From contig CM076955.1 of the NCBI GenBank assembly GCA_039566865.1, positions 17,777,501 through 17,841,500 on the forward strand: 64,000 bases of DNA. Reading direction: 5' to 3'. Under the pieces are notes generated by a model. It was not told the DNA's origin. It saw only the letters and a program-made list of their open reading frames with translations, and did not search any database. This document shows positions 12,001 to 27,000 of the stretch, piece by piece. The stretch's first letter is position 1. The number at the start of each line of letters is the position of its first letter. The position numbers were made by a program, and so were the translations under genes. The DNA is from Aurelia coerulea (lineage: Eukaryota > Cnidaria > Scyphozoa > Semaeostomeae > Ulmaridae).

Positions 12001-15000
12001 CAAGACTAAGAGATCATTATTCGAATTATTATTCCAATAACAATCCAATAATGATTTGGAATAATCAAATTTTTTAGGATTTTGCTGGTTACGCTTCTCT
12101 TGCATCAACTGTAACTGTTCTTACGTAGTACCAGAGTTTCTTAAATTTTTGGCCATCGTAGTACTAGTTTCTTATAAACCAGTTTCTTATAAAAAACGAG
12201 TATTGTCAAGCGGAAAAGTGTCCTTTGCCACTAAGTTTACAAAGAAGCAGAATGAATTTGACCAAATCGTCACTGTTTTTGAAAATCAACTCTTGGGCGA
12301 CCTTCTCCCTCCCAGTTAGAAAACAAATGTTCCTTCTTCATTTGCATTCACAACAGGTGCCTTGGGATCTATTACAACTCCGATGGATTCCATATTACAA
12401 GTGCCTTAGAACTAAAGCTAGGCCCATATGTATATTTTTCTATTAAGGGGGTTGCTGCCAATTCATAAACTTTCCCTAGCACCCGACAACAGAACAACCC
12501 GCCCAGTATAGGATAATAGCCCACCCAGTATAAGGTTATCCGCCGCATTTGGGATGATAACCCACCCAGTATAAGATAATAACCCACCCAGTATAAGGTT
12601 ATCCGCCGCATTTGGGATGATAACCCACCCAGTATAAGATAATAACCCACCCAGTATAAGGTTATCCGCCGCATTTGGGATGATAACCCACCCAGTATAA
12701 GATAATAACCCACCCAGTATAAGGTTATCCACCGCATTTAGGATGATAACCCACCCAGTATAAGATGATAACCCACCCAGTATAAGGTTATCCGCCGCAT
12801 TTAGGATGATAACCCACCCATTTAGGATGATAACCCACCCATTTGGGATGATAACCCACCCATTTGGGATAATAACCAATACCAAGGTAGTGAGTATGCT
12901 TAGACTGGTCCGGTAACTACCCTCCATATAAATAGGTCCTGAAGTTGCAAGGAGTAATTTACGAAAGAGGACTCTTACTAATCTCTGGATCTTTGAAGTT
13001 TTCACCCACACATTGGTACAAGTCACCGAGTACGGAGCTACTGATCTTAGCCTGCAAGAAAGAGAAATGTATATTTATGAAATCAAGGAAACATCATTAT
13101 AAGTAGACTAATTACATGTTCGTGTTATTGTTATTGGTGGGCTGCCAGATGATTACACGTAACATCATATCGTGAGTGTTAATGATTTGTTTTCAAAGAT
13201 TCCAGTCCTTAAGCTTCAACATAGATGCATTATTGCATCAGCAGTTTTCTCGTGAATTTACCAACATTAAACAGATTTATAATGTCAAAATGAGGCAAAG
13301 ACGATTTAGTTTTTCTGCTGTGATTTCCTGATTGTCAAACTGCAGCGAGAGCCGATACTCAATTCAATAAAAAGAAGAACGGACAGGCAGGCGGTCGGGT
13401 TGTAAGTCTCTACGATATAATGGTACATCTCGCGCCTCTCATGACTGAAGCAGTTTTTTTTTTCAGTAATTTATTTTGAGTGGGCAGGACGTATATCTAG
13501 CTACTTGAAGCTAATTTAAGCCCACTGTGCATGCCGCATCCAGGCACGGGACCCCTAGTTTAACGTCCCTTCCGAAGGACGGCGAGGTGAGTTGCGAAGC
13601 CAAGCCTCCGAGGTCACCCATCCGGAGTTTGACCTCACTGAACCGAGCTTAACTTCAGTCTCCTGACGGAAACTGATTAAGCCGCTCGGCCACTCACCCC
13701 AGCAGTATAATTTGACATAAACTAACGACCAGCCACTAGGCCACTGATAGATTAGCGAATATCAGTTCCCAAAATAGTTTATCAAATAGTTGATAACAAA
13801 CTCTGAAAAGTGTTCTGAGATTGGAAGGATCTTCTTGCCACAGCTTGCAGGTATCTGCCAAGGACGGGGGTCATGCTTTCGTTATCTTTCTCAAAGTTTA
13901 CCAGATTTGGACGCTCGATCCAAACCTATTTTCTAACACGTAAAAAGGTCTATAACTGTTTAAAACCCCGTTGACACTGTACAGGTACAACTTTGGATCC
14001 GTGATAAAAGTGAAAAAGATAAGCCCCCGTTTAGACTGCTCCTGCTAAACCATAACTTTTTTGTTCCTTCTATCTGTAGAACTAGATATAACATCAATCA
14101 GCGAGTGCTGCCGATTAGTATTTGTACGAAATGCGACAGTAGCGATGTCAATTTTATAGAAATTAATTGAAAGATTATCGCTAAGGAAACGTGTATTATG
14201 TTTGAATTTACAGTTGGGTAATGGTGAAAAAGGTAAATGATTTAGAATATTGAGTTACTCTCCTCCGCCGGTTTCTAGTTCCTGAGTCCAAGGCTCTTGG
14301 ATCCGTAGTTCTGTAATCCATGGTTCCGTGGTCCGTAATATCGAGTTCTGCATTGTCCGAAATAAACCTTTGTCGCCCATTGACGTAGTTAGGTAGTTAA
14401 ATAGGTAGGGAGAACTCATTATCTTTTGTTGGAGAACTATTGTTGTTGCTTGTTGGATAAATGCTCACAAGCCGCGAGCCCGCGAACCGCAGCCGTGAGC
14501 TGACCCATCTATCTACAAAGCCTGACGACAGCAGACAGATAGACAGCAGGCAGACAGGCTAATTTCGCTCGCTGATTGAAGCAGAATAGTTAGGCTGCCT
14601 TCGGCAGCAATTAACTTGCTCTGGAACAGTATAAATGCTGTTGAACCGTAACAACTTTGCAACGGATCATAACTGTACCGGGATACAGTGTAAACATGGT
14701 CAAAGGCAGCATGCGGCTTCTAAAATATCAAAAACAAACAAATGACTAGTCTACGCGTAGACCCATTATCCCAAAGGAGGAAAGGGTCTACGAAACAAAG
14801 AGCAAAGGCTTGCTACGGCCGTCCAGTTAATCATTCTAATTCCCTTTTCAAATGATGTGTGAAACGCGTTGAAACCATAGAAAAGAAATATTTCTATGGT
14901 TGAAACAAAGGCTGCATAAATTAAGTTTCCAGAAATCTAGAAACCTCAGTAGCAAGCCTTTGCTCTTTGTTTCGTAGACCCTTTCCTCCTTTGGGATAAT

Positions 15001-18000
15001 GGGTCTACGCATAGGCTAACAAATGACCGGAATGACAATTTTTGATTTAAAGGTCTATTTCACTTCAAAATCATCGTCAAATCATAAGAACAGAAGCCTG
15101 ATTCACAGACCAAAAGAGAAAAAAACGCATCAAATGTTCTCGTATGGCCTATGAAACAGACCATAAAAGAAGTACCTTTAGCGGTTTCGTTGTTGCAAGT
15201 AGCTTCGTGTCCATCAGCCTGAAGAAATAGTAAAAACGTTGACGAAAAAGTTTCCTTTATCGAATATGCAAAGGCAGAAATTACTAAAAGAAATTACCAA
15301 CGCTAACAGAAATCTATTGGGCCTAAATCAATCTGCTACTTTTTCTCAAAATCACTGATCTTAAAACGCCACAAAAACAGTTTTCGAGAACTACTTTACC
15401 ATAAAATTTGCTATCAGAACTTCAATAAATGTTCATTCTAGCTATAAATGAAAAAAAGCGCCTTCCTCTAAGCCATACTCTAATCAGCACATGAGTTTGC
15501 GACAAAAAGTTGTCGCAGATTGACATTTTTGTCCGGTTTTACAGCTCTATATCCATAAGGCCCTCAGTGCAGCGACAACAACAACAGCAATTCAACTCAA
15601 TTAGATGAGCGTAACTAGAGGGTCCTTATGTAGTGAGGCTAGTTTAAACTAGGCCTTAGATGTTGAAAAGACTTGTGAAAAGACTTGAAGACACTTACTT
15701 TGGAAACAATGTTTGTACCATCTCCTTAAATTCTTCTAAGCTCTAAAACAAGATCAACATTTCAAAACGTAGAACCACCGTAAATAGCACAGCTTTCAAT
15801 GTTTGTCAAAGCTTTAAACACCCACCTCTCGTGCATCTTTTCATAAAACTTAAAAACGCTGTGATTCTGAAAGAAATGCTATATTAAAATGATTTTTCTT
15901 ATGAGCATACTAACCAGTTTTGTGTTGTACAGGAAAATATAAAGCCCGTAAAAGTACAGACCGAGCTTGCGAGGTCTGTGCAGTAAGACCGATGAGGGCT
16001 TTATATTCTCATGTACAACTACGCAGCCGGTTAGTACGAGTTTTATTACCTGATAGCTTCTAATTTTGATTTATATTACCCTATCAAGCGCATTTTGTTG
16101 CTGTTATGTCGCTTGAGTTTATTTAAAAACTCACAGGCCTAAATCAGTTGCTGTGGTGACAAAAACGCGTCTTTGTATCGTATTATACAAGGCTACGGGA
16201 ACACCGCGGGAAATGTGCGATTAACCAATGGGATTGGCGGGATTCTTGTATTGCCTCGTTTTTGAAACGTCAGCCAGGTAATAAGGCATTATGTTAAATC
16301 ACATAAAGTTCTCTTCGATCAATTCAGTTGAAGGAATGAGGCAATAACATTTTACACATTTCATTTAAAATGTTTGGAAATATTTGAGCCAGCCCTATGC
16401 TGCAAAGGATACATATCCGTCATTTCTTTTTCCTCATTGGGGAATGCTGTTATGTCGTACCGGGTGAGTCAGAAAAAAGGATCCCCGTTTGAAAGGTCAC
16501 GGCTCCAAGGATATCAAGACAATGATATCGGCAAATGTATAGTTTAATGGTAGAAATGTTTAAATCTACTATAAAATTTACCTGACTGAAATCGGCCACC
16601 CCATTCTGAAATTATGAAGGATTTTCTCGAGAAAGCCTCTTCAAAAAACCTTCAAAACGTGCCCAAAATCATGAACAGATTTCCCTAACATTTCTACCTT
16701 ACAATGGCCTTACAGCAATGACTTGTGAACGCTTTAGCACGTGCTATCCTCTTGGGAGGATGAACAGTCCTTCCCCAGGTATCGATGACCTATTCAGGGG
16801 GATTCCATTCTCCCAAGAGAACAAAATACATGAATTTATGCGAGTGTCATCAATTTTAGGAAGGAAAATGTGCTCATTGTTTTGATTCGTTTTTGCAGGT
16901 TTTTGGAAGGGGCCTTCTGCAGAAAATCACCCATATCCACGGGAAAGAATGGCTGATTTAAGCCGGGTAAATTACTGAACCTAATTGAACATAATGGCAA
17001 TAAAACAAGACATTTTTCAATATTATTGCTTTGATATTCATGGAGCAGTGGCCTTCCAAGCGGGGATCCTTTTTTCTGACTCACCCGGTAGCTTGTTCAT
17101 TCCACTAAATATCTTTAGAAAAAATCAAATGAGCCGTTCAACGATTAAAATGTTCTGCTTTTGCCATGCATTTGAAGTTAAAAACTAGACTGACTTATAC
17201 GTCCTTTTCTTAAATATGTTAAAGAACAGTTCCTAACCAAAATCAGCTGCAAAAGTGTGGACTTCTCTTAAAAGGGGCTCCGTCTCCAAACTTCGGTGGA
17301 AACGGTGATTTTGACGTTTTTTGATGGGCAATATCACACAGACGTTTACGTGTTTTTTCGAAAATGAAAGCATCATTTTGAAGATGGATCTTTGTACTTC
17401 ACAGAGGAAAAATCCAAACATTCATATCTCTTACGATTGCTTGGATATAAGTGGATTTCTAACGAGCATTTTTAGTGGCTTGGGTGAAGTCACCAAACAA
17501 ACTGCAGAAAACAATGGAGAACAATGGTCACGTGCGGTGTTATCAGATTTGTTTACGGATTGGCAACGGAGCCCCTTTAAAATTCTTCCTATTCGATACA
17601 GTATAGTACAATGCAGTACAATATATTGCTGTGCAGTGCACGAAATTGATAGGTATAAAGAACTTACGTCTGGCAGTGGTGCAAAGAACTGGCCTATCGT
17701 TAACATCATATCCAGTAGCATATTATGTCCAAGAAGCAATTTTTTCTACAAAAAATAGATACGGGCTGATCAACTTCGTGGCTATATCACCCAGGGGGGG
17801 GGGTATTTCACTAAAAATTCAGGGGTGTGCGCCGCCAGGATTTCTGTTATGACCCAATCCCAGAATTTTGGTCAGATATCAGATATTAATACCCTTTCCC
17901 AGAATATAAATCAGATATTTATACCCAATCCCAGAATTTTGATGAAGAAACAAAAACAATTCAACGTTAAAGGGGCATTCAAAAGCTTCATAGGCTGCAA

Positions 18001-21000
18001 GCCTCGTATTCCCTTACTTGATATATTATTATTATTATTATTATTCAATTTCAAGGCGAAAGAAAGGATATCCTCTCATATATGGTCACAAGCAGAACAA
18101 ATCTGTTCTGAATCAATGGGGACATTGAACATCCATTACCAGAATTTTTAGTATAACAGTCAACCCCAATCCCAGAAAATTCCAAGTGAAAGTATAGCCC
18201 AATCACAGAAATTTTCCAGCAAAAAGCAAAAGTATACCCCGATCCCAGAATTTTCAGGCCAACAACTACCAAAGCTGGCACAAATCCCCGTCTGATCCGA
18301 TAATGAAGTACCCCCCCCCCCCCCCGGGCTACAGATAAATCCTGTAAATAAATCCTTTTAAAGATTGCTTGTAGAAGAGATAGTACTCCGAACAAGAGCA
18401 GATTTTGCAATACAACAGCAACAGTTGCGTTTGATTGACACCTCAATTCAAAGCAATTAGTGGCTGCAGACAAAGGAAATTCTCTCAACCTGTAATTAAA
18501 AACAAACAAAGCCGCAAATTTTGCCCTTAAACCAGTAAGGCTAACTCTCACCTTGTGCAAGCGAAAGGTGGCTTTTAAGAGAAGTTATATGCTTATAATG
18601 AAAGAAGAAGGGTAAATCTAAAGTTCTGTCGGGCAGATTTTGTATATTTGATTCAGGAGCTGTTTTGCAGTCGTTTTAGTTAAGCCCTAAATACACGAGA
18701 ATTACAATGCCTTCTGCTCGGCTTTTGAATCAAATAAACAAAATCCGCCAGACAGAACTTTAGATTTACTCTTCTTCTTTCGTTGTAAGCACATTTCGTC
18801 GCTTGCACAAGGCGAGAGTTTGCCCTACTAGTTTCGGGAAACTTTTGCGGTTTTGTTTCTTTTGAAATACTGGTTGAGAGAATTTCTTTTGTTTGCAATC
18901 GCTAATCGCTTTGAATTGAAGTGTCAATCAAGTATTCCGTCAAAACTTACTGATTCAGACAAGAGCCTTGCGATTTTCAGAAACCCAACTGCAGTCTCAA
19001 ATTCAGCCTGCGAAAGAGAGAGATTTTTTGTATTTAGTCAATTCTTTAACGAACCAAGTTAAAATGAACGTGAAATACAATGAGACAGAGAATCAAACAA
19101 TTGCATATTTAGGCAATAGGAATCATCAACCCGATTTGTGCAGTCTTCACGGTCACAAGCTGCTTCAATTGCCCTAGATTTCTGATAATCCGGTTGAGTA
19201 AATTACCTTAAAAGCTCTATTAAGCCCCCTCTCTAATAAGCCCCTCCCCTCTGAGCTGAAATTTCAATAAGCACCCCCATCTCTATAAAGCCCCCCCCCC
19301 GCATTCATATCAAATTCCAGAGGTCACCAAAGATTTTCCATTTATTGAGCGATAAAACTGTGTCGAATTTATGTATTGACTCATTGCTGCAATATCATTG
19401 CTGCAACAATCATAGAACAATATAAAACAATAATCAAGATAAGACAACACATACCATTTTCTCGGCATCTTGAGCAGCCTTTAGCTTCAATCTCGTTTCT
19501 TCATCAGCCTTTATTATTCTGATGTGCTTGTCACCCTGTGACAACAAAAACATTCTTAAGCTGGGACACAATTCCTTCAATCGACTTTATATAAATAATA
19601 CCATGTTTTGTAATGATAGCGTCCATTGCCTTTTGATCGACACGCCAATGCAAAGCGATTGGCTATTTGCAAACAAAGGATTTAAAGCAATTGGCTATTG
19701 TAAACAAAGGATTTTCCACAGCCACTTAGCCGAGCGGAAAATATAAATAAGGCTATACTCTCAGGCATTAAACAGCAAGGGGGTCTTGATAGTTGGGGGG
19801 GGGGGAGGAATAGTTTGAAAACATAATAAGCATTAATAAAGTTTGAATGATTATGGGGTGGGGGAAAATTAGGGGGTTGACATTCAAGGGGCAATACTTA
19901 CTAAGCTTGCATTCACATTTCCATGAGATCAAAATCTGTCAACTTTTAATTTCGATCAAGCAGCAGTGTCATCTATACCTTTGCGATAAGCTAGTTCTCC
20001 CTATAGAGAGACCAACTGAACTTTGGTATAGCCTTTAGTATCTGTATTGCTATATGTTAAAGATAATTTAGGGTAGCCATGCCTAGCATGCTTCCAATGG
20101 TATCATCTTTGTAACTATGTTTTTGTTAAATTGTACATTTTCAGAGTGCGTGTGTAAAAAATAAGCTGGAAGTCCTTGGCTCTGGCGGTGGGAGAATGTT
20201 TCGAAATTTAAACGGGGGGATATCTATTTGGCACCTGGAAGTACATACCTTCTCGTTCGCTACTGACTCGACATGTAACTTTGATGGGAACCTAAAAAAG
20301 ACAAGTGGGAAATAGCTTTGAAAAATGAAAAGTAATTGAAAATATTTAAAGATTTTCAAGCTCTCTCAGTTCTTAACCTTATAACTTGAATTTTCGCACC
20401 AAATGGACCTTAATTTCATATTTTTACCAGGAAACACATTTGGGAGTAATAAATGACCAAATGGCTCAAGAATATTTACAAGAAAGCCTTTGAAAAGCAA
20501 TCTTGTTGGTTTAAATGGATTTTACGACTTTGGAGAAGCAAAAATAACTGATGGACGCATAACATGGCCTGCAGCACTTTTCTAACCATTTTTCTCAATA
20601 TTTTTCACAAAATCTAATCTGACTACCTGACTCACTAAAGCTTAAAAAAACCGGGATAAGCTCATTTTGTCACTCAATTGAAATCAAATTGAAATTTCAG
20701 TATGAGTCGTTCGAGGGCTGCGACGATCTGGGAACTAGTTTAGAGCGCGGCATTGTTCAAAAACCTTAGGCCGTTATGAACTTGAGTAAGCAAATGGCTG
20801 CCGAGGCAAAAGCGCAGAGATACTCATGAAATGAAGACGAGCAAGGTAACGAACTACATTCATTCATTTAGTAACAGTTAGGCCAGGTATTGTGGACACG
20901 ATTGACACAAATTGTGTCCACAATACCCATGGTCTCTTCTGTCCCTATATTTGAAAAAAGGGAAAATTGGATCCATGGCTCCTTCACAGTAGCCACTCAA

Positions 21001-24000
21001 ACGGCGCACATGTCTTTTGACACACCCTGTATACTAAATGCAGCTACAGAATGGGAGGCATTGACAAATTTTGACCGAAAATGTTGCCATTATTTTGGTA
21101 TCCTTCCAACAAATTTTATTCAGTTAGAAAGATTACAGCAAAAATTCTTGTCTGACATAGCATAGGTTCCAAATCTTTATCTCGGGGTAAAAAGGTGGGT
21201 GTAAAATTCAATGACCTATTTCTTCTGATTAAATGGCTTGAAAGAAACTTTAGATACTTATCTATAATTCTACCGTTGGACTTTTCAGAAATTTTGAATA
21301 TTTTTGGAAATTACAGCGTATCTTACATTTCAACTCATCTGAGGACGTGACGTCATCAAATTTCTAAATCATAAACTAGATGAGTGACAGACTTTTGCTT
21401 GATACCATATTGTAGGCATTCATAAACCATGGTTTTCTTCAAAATTATTTCATGTTGCGTCAAACGGTTTAGAAATTACGATGGTTTTAAGTTTTTTGAA
21501 AATTTTTCTTGAATTTTTGAAAAGAAGAAAAACACTTTAATTCTGAAAATATTGAAGTTTTCAGAAAAGTCTAACGGTAGAATTTAGAGAAATAGCTAAA
21601 GTTTCTTGGAAGTCATTAAGTTCAAAGAAAAAGGTCACTCAATTTTACACCAGCCTTTTTAAAGATTTGGAATCTATGCTGTCTGACATCAGGAATAATG
21701 TCGTTTCCACAAAATTAATCGAAAGACAGACTGATGATGTTTGAAGGTTTGAATGTTTGAAGGTATTGCTAAACGTAGAGAAATCGTTCGCCAAACAAAA
21801 TCTTAAATGTTTATACACAGCATTTGAACTATGCAGAATAATTGGTGACATGAAATTAAAAAAATCAATATTCTAATAAAAAACATTGTAAAACGAGATG
21901 ATTGTGATTCGAAGCACAAAAACTATTAATTAACTAAAACCATATGTGCTTCATTTTTGAGCATGGCAAATTGATTTTTGAATATATGCATTTGCATGGC
22001 GCGATTTCAATTAACTCAGTATTTAAAGGTCTGAACATTTCGCTTACTGCAGCAGAAGAAATGGCAAACGAGGCAGGATAGAGTCAACTGGATGACATTA
22101 CGTTTACTGTATAATCAGGAGAATATTCAAGTGTTTCTTTTGGAGTTTTCACAATACATGAGGTAAGAGATCTGAAATAAATGTATAACGGGTGAGTCAA
22201 TAAAACAGTGGTGGAAAAAATATTTACATTCCTGCGAAGCAATCCCGGGGGGGGGGGGGTACTTAGTATATTTGTCCGACGGGGATGTGCCGTTTTTAAG
22301 GGTATCGTTTTCACCAATTTTTTCTAGCCCAGGGTATCAAAATGAGGCAATTTTTCTAGAGCAGGTTGTCAAAACATGTCAGAGGAGGATATTCGGCTAG
22401 CTCGGGTCTGTTTTCGGTCAAATTTCATGTTTTTGAGTATACTTTTCACCAATTTTTTCTAGAACAGGTTATCATTTTGAGCGAAAAATTCTGTAGCAGG
22501 GTAAAAAAAAATTTTTTCGTGGGCACACCCCCGTACAAATTTAAGTCAAGTACCCCCCCCCCCCCGGGGAAGCAATGCTGAAGTTAAAGGGGCTCAGTCG
22601 TCAAACAGTAAACACATCCGTAAACTCGCACGTGTCGGGGATTATCCATTGTTCATCCATTATTCTCTGCAGTTTGTTTGGTGGCTTCACCCAAGCCATA
22701 AAAAAGTGACCGTTAAAAATCCACTTATATCCGAGCAATCGTAGAAGATATGAATGTTTGGTTTGTTCCTTAGTGAAGTACAAGGATTAATGCCCAAACA
22801 GCAACTTTCATTTTGAAAAAAATACGAAAATCCTGTGTGATATCACCTTTCAAAAAACTGCAAAAATCATCGTTTTGCTTACATTTTGACAACGGAGCCC
22901 CTTTAAATTCTTCCTTCCATTCTTTTATCAATTTTCTCTCGTGCCAGATTTCTGTTGCTTATTGCTTCCTATGTTATTATAACTTGATATTCAAGATGAA
23001 CTCCAATATATAGGTAGAAATTGTATAATGTGCATAATTTCAATAATAATAATACTAATATCAAAACCGAATTCTGATTTTAGTCATTGGCATCATGAAG
23101 GAAACTAAACACTGGATGCTGCAAGCTATCATGGCATTATCAATCGCTGTGATCATCACAAACATCATAAAACTGGCTGTCATCATTCATAGAATTAAGA
23201 AAACAAAACCATACGAGATTCTACTCCTTATTCTTTCAGTATCGGACATATTGGTAGGAATATCTATGTTTGTTTTGACATACAGCATACTATGGGAACA
23301 TGAAATGAAAAAGCCAGTCGAACTTCTCGTCTATATTGTATCCGTGATTAGTCTGGAGATATCGGTCGTCACCATGCTCCTGATAAGCATAGACCGCTTG
23401 ATTGCAGTGCGCATGCCTTTCCGATACGCCACATTAGTCACACGCGGGAGGGTGCTCAAAGCCGAGGGACTCATATCGGTCCTGACACTCCTATCGACAT
23501 GGCTACTGCCCGTTCTTCAGAAAGCAAAGGTTGTTTCGATTGACGAACGGGTTTTGAGTACCATCAATGGAATTGTTCTGGTAGTCATCCAGTGCTGTTT
23601 CGTCCTGTTATATTCAAAATAAATTGAGGCTGCGTAGAGCCGATGCACAGGAGCAGCATGTCCGTAGATTTTCTGACGCAGAGAAGATTGCTTTTAACAC
23701 ATGTGCGCTGACAGTGGCCGCTTACATTATTTGTTTAACTCCATCGACGATAACCATACTGCATATGAATGTTCCTTCCACGAAGTTACAAAGCTGGCAG
23801 GAGATTCTGTTTGTTGCCAATTCATTAGCTAATCCTGTCATATATTCTATCAAATTGTTAATGGCAAGTAAGCGTATATGCTACAGATCAAATGTCAGAC
23901 CAAGAACGGAAGATCTTGACTTAACTGTTCCAGCTTAGTCTGAATCTTTTATGGGTACCATATTCACAGATCAAATCCCAGACCAAGAACACAAGACCTT

Positions 24001-27000
24001 GACTTAACTGTTCCAGCTTAGTCTGAATCTTTTATGGGTACCATATTCACAGATCAAATCCCAGACCAAGAACACAAGACTGTTCCAGCTTAGTCTGAAT
24101 CTTTTATGGGTACCATATTCACAGATCAAATCCCAGACCAAGAACACAAGACCTTGATTTAACTGTTCCAGCTTAGTCTGAATCTTTTATGGGTACCATA
24201 TTCACAGATCAAATCCCAGACCAAGAACACAAGACCTTGATTTAACTGTTCCAGCTTAGTCTGGATCTTTCATGGGTACCATATTCACAGATCAAATCCC
24301 AGACCAAGAACACAAGACTGTTCCAGCTTAGTCTGAATCTTTTATGGGTACCATATTCACAGATCAAATCCCAGACCAAGAATACAAGACCTTGATTTAA
24401 CTGTTCCAGCTTAGTCTGGATCTTTTATGGGTACCATATTCACAGATCAAATCCCAGACCAAGAACACAAGACTTTGATTTAATTGTTCCAGCTTAGTCT
24501 GAATCTTTTATGGGTACCATATTCACAGATCAAATCCCAGACCAAGAATACAAGACTGTTCCAGCTTAGTCTGAATCTTTTATGGGTACCATATTCACAG
24601 ATCAAATCCCAGACCAAGAATACAAGACCTTGATTTAACTGTTCCAGCTTAGTCTGAATCTTTTATGGGTACCATATTCACAGATCAAATCCCAGACCAA
24701 GAATACAAGACCTTGATTTAATTGTTCCAGCTTAGTCTGAATCTTTTATGGGTACCATATTCACAGATCAAATCCCAGACCAAGAATACAAGACCTTGAT
24801 TTAACTGTTCCAGCTTAGTCTGAATCTTTTATGGGTACCATATTCACAGATCAAATCCCAGACCAAGAATACAAGACCTTGATTTAATTGTTCCAGCTTA
24901 GTCTGAATCTTTCATGGGTACCATATTCACAGATCAAATCGCAGACCAAGAATACAAGACTGTTCCAGCTTAGTCTTAATCTTTTATGGGTACCATATTC
25001 ACAGATCAAATCCCAGACCAAGAATACAAGACCTTGATTTAATTGTTCCAGCTTAGTCTGAATCTTTCATGGGTACCATATTCACAGATCAAATCCCAGA
25101 CCAAGAATACAAGACTGTTCCAGCTTAGTCTGAATCTTTTATGGGTACCATGTTCACAGATCAAATCCCAGACCAAGAACACAAGACTGTTCCAGCTTAG
25201 TCTGAATCTTTTATGGGTACCATATTCACAGATCAAATCCCAGACCAAGAACACAAGACCTTGATTTAATTGTTCCAGCTTAGTCTGGATCTTTTATGGG
25301 TACCATATTCACAGATCAAATCCCAGATCAAGAATACAAGACCTTGACTTAAATCTTTTATGGGTACCATATTCACAGATCAAATCCCGGACCAAGAACA
25401 CAAGACCTTGATTTAATTGTTCCAGCTTAGTCTGAATCTTTTATGGGTACCATATTCACAGATCAAATCCCAGACCAAGAACACAAGACCTTGATTTAAT
25501 TGTTCCAGCTTAGTCTGAATCTTTTATGGGTACCATATTCACAGACCAAATCACAGACCAAGAACACAAGACCTTGATTTAACTGTTCCAGCTTAGTCTG
25601 AATCTTTTATGGGTACCATATTCACAGATCAAATCACAGACCAAGAACACAAGACCTTGATTTAACTGTTCCAGCTTGGTCTGGATCTTTTATGGGTACC
25701 ATATTCACAGATCAAATCCCAGACCAAGAACACAAGACCTTGATTTAAATGTTCCAGCTTAGTCTGAATCTTTTATGGGTACCATGTTCACAGATCAAAT
25801 CCCAGACCAAGAACACAAGACTGTTCCAGCTTAGTCTGAATCTTTTATGGGTACCATATTCACAGATCAAATACCAGACCAAGAACACAAGACCTTGATT
25901 TAATTGTTCCAGCTTAGTCTGGATCTTTTATGGGTACCATATTCACAGATCAAATCCCAGACCAAGAATACAAGACCTTGACTTAACAGTTCCAGCTTAG
26001 TCTGAATCTTTTATGGGTACCATATTCACAGATCAAATCCCGGACCAAGAACACAAGACCTTGATTTAATTGTTCCAGCTTGGTCTGAATCTTTTATGGG
26101 TGCCATGTTCACAGATCAAATCCCAGACCAAGAACACAAGACCTTGATTTAACTGTTCCAGCTTCCTGTACGAAAATACAAGGCCATGTAATAGCCATGT
26201 ACAAGCCTTGTAGTTATGGCCTTGTAACCTTGTTTTAGCCTGGAATAGCCTTGCTGTAACCTTGTAAATGGCTTGAAAAATGCTAATTAGCCTTGTAGAA
26301 GCCTTGTGGAAACCTTGTGTTAGACTGGTTGCAGCTTGGAATCTTACTGATAGCCTTGTAATTTTCTTCCAAGGCTAGTACAAGGTCATAACAAGGTCAT
26401 AATCGCCTCTGCAAGGCTAAAACTTGGCCTGTACAAGGCCAAGTTTAGCCTTGTATTTTTGTACAGGTTAGTCTGAATCTTTTATGGGTACCATATTCAC
26501 AGATCAAATCCCAGACCAAGAACACACGACCTCGATTTAACTGTTCCAGCTTAGTCTGGATCTTTTATGGGTACCATATTCACAGATCAAATCCCAGACC
26601 AAGAACACAAGACCTTGATTTAACTGTTCCAGCTTAGTCTGAATCTTTTATGGGTACCATATTCACAGATCAAATCCCAGACCAAGAACACAAGACCTTG
26701 ATTTAACTGTTCCAGCTTAGTCTGAATCTTTTATGGGTACCATTTTCACAGATCAAATCCCAGACCAAGAACACAAGACCTTGATTTAACTGTTCCAGCT
26801 TAGTCTGGATCTTTTATGGGTACCATATTCACAGATCAAATCCCAGACCCAGAACACAAGACTGTTCCAGCTTAGTCTGAATCTTTCATGGGTACCATAT
26901 TCACAGATCAAATCCCAGACCAAGAACACAAGACCTTGATTTAACTGTTCCAGCTTAGTCTGGATCTTTTATGGGTACCATATTCACAGATCAAATCCCA

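Noticed and set aside
12463..13026. 187-codon open frame rich in GWVII/LILGGL
   Set aside because: It is a translation of the 63-bp tandem arm; only 12979-13051 is a PARN exon.
13600..13690. 5S rRNA gene
   Set aside because: Only short control-region-like pieces are present, inside a SINE with a tRNA-like head and A tail.
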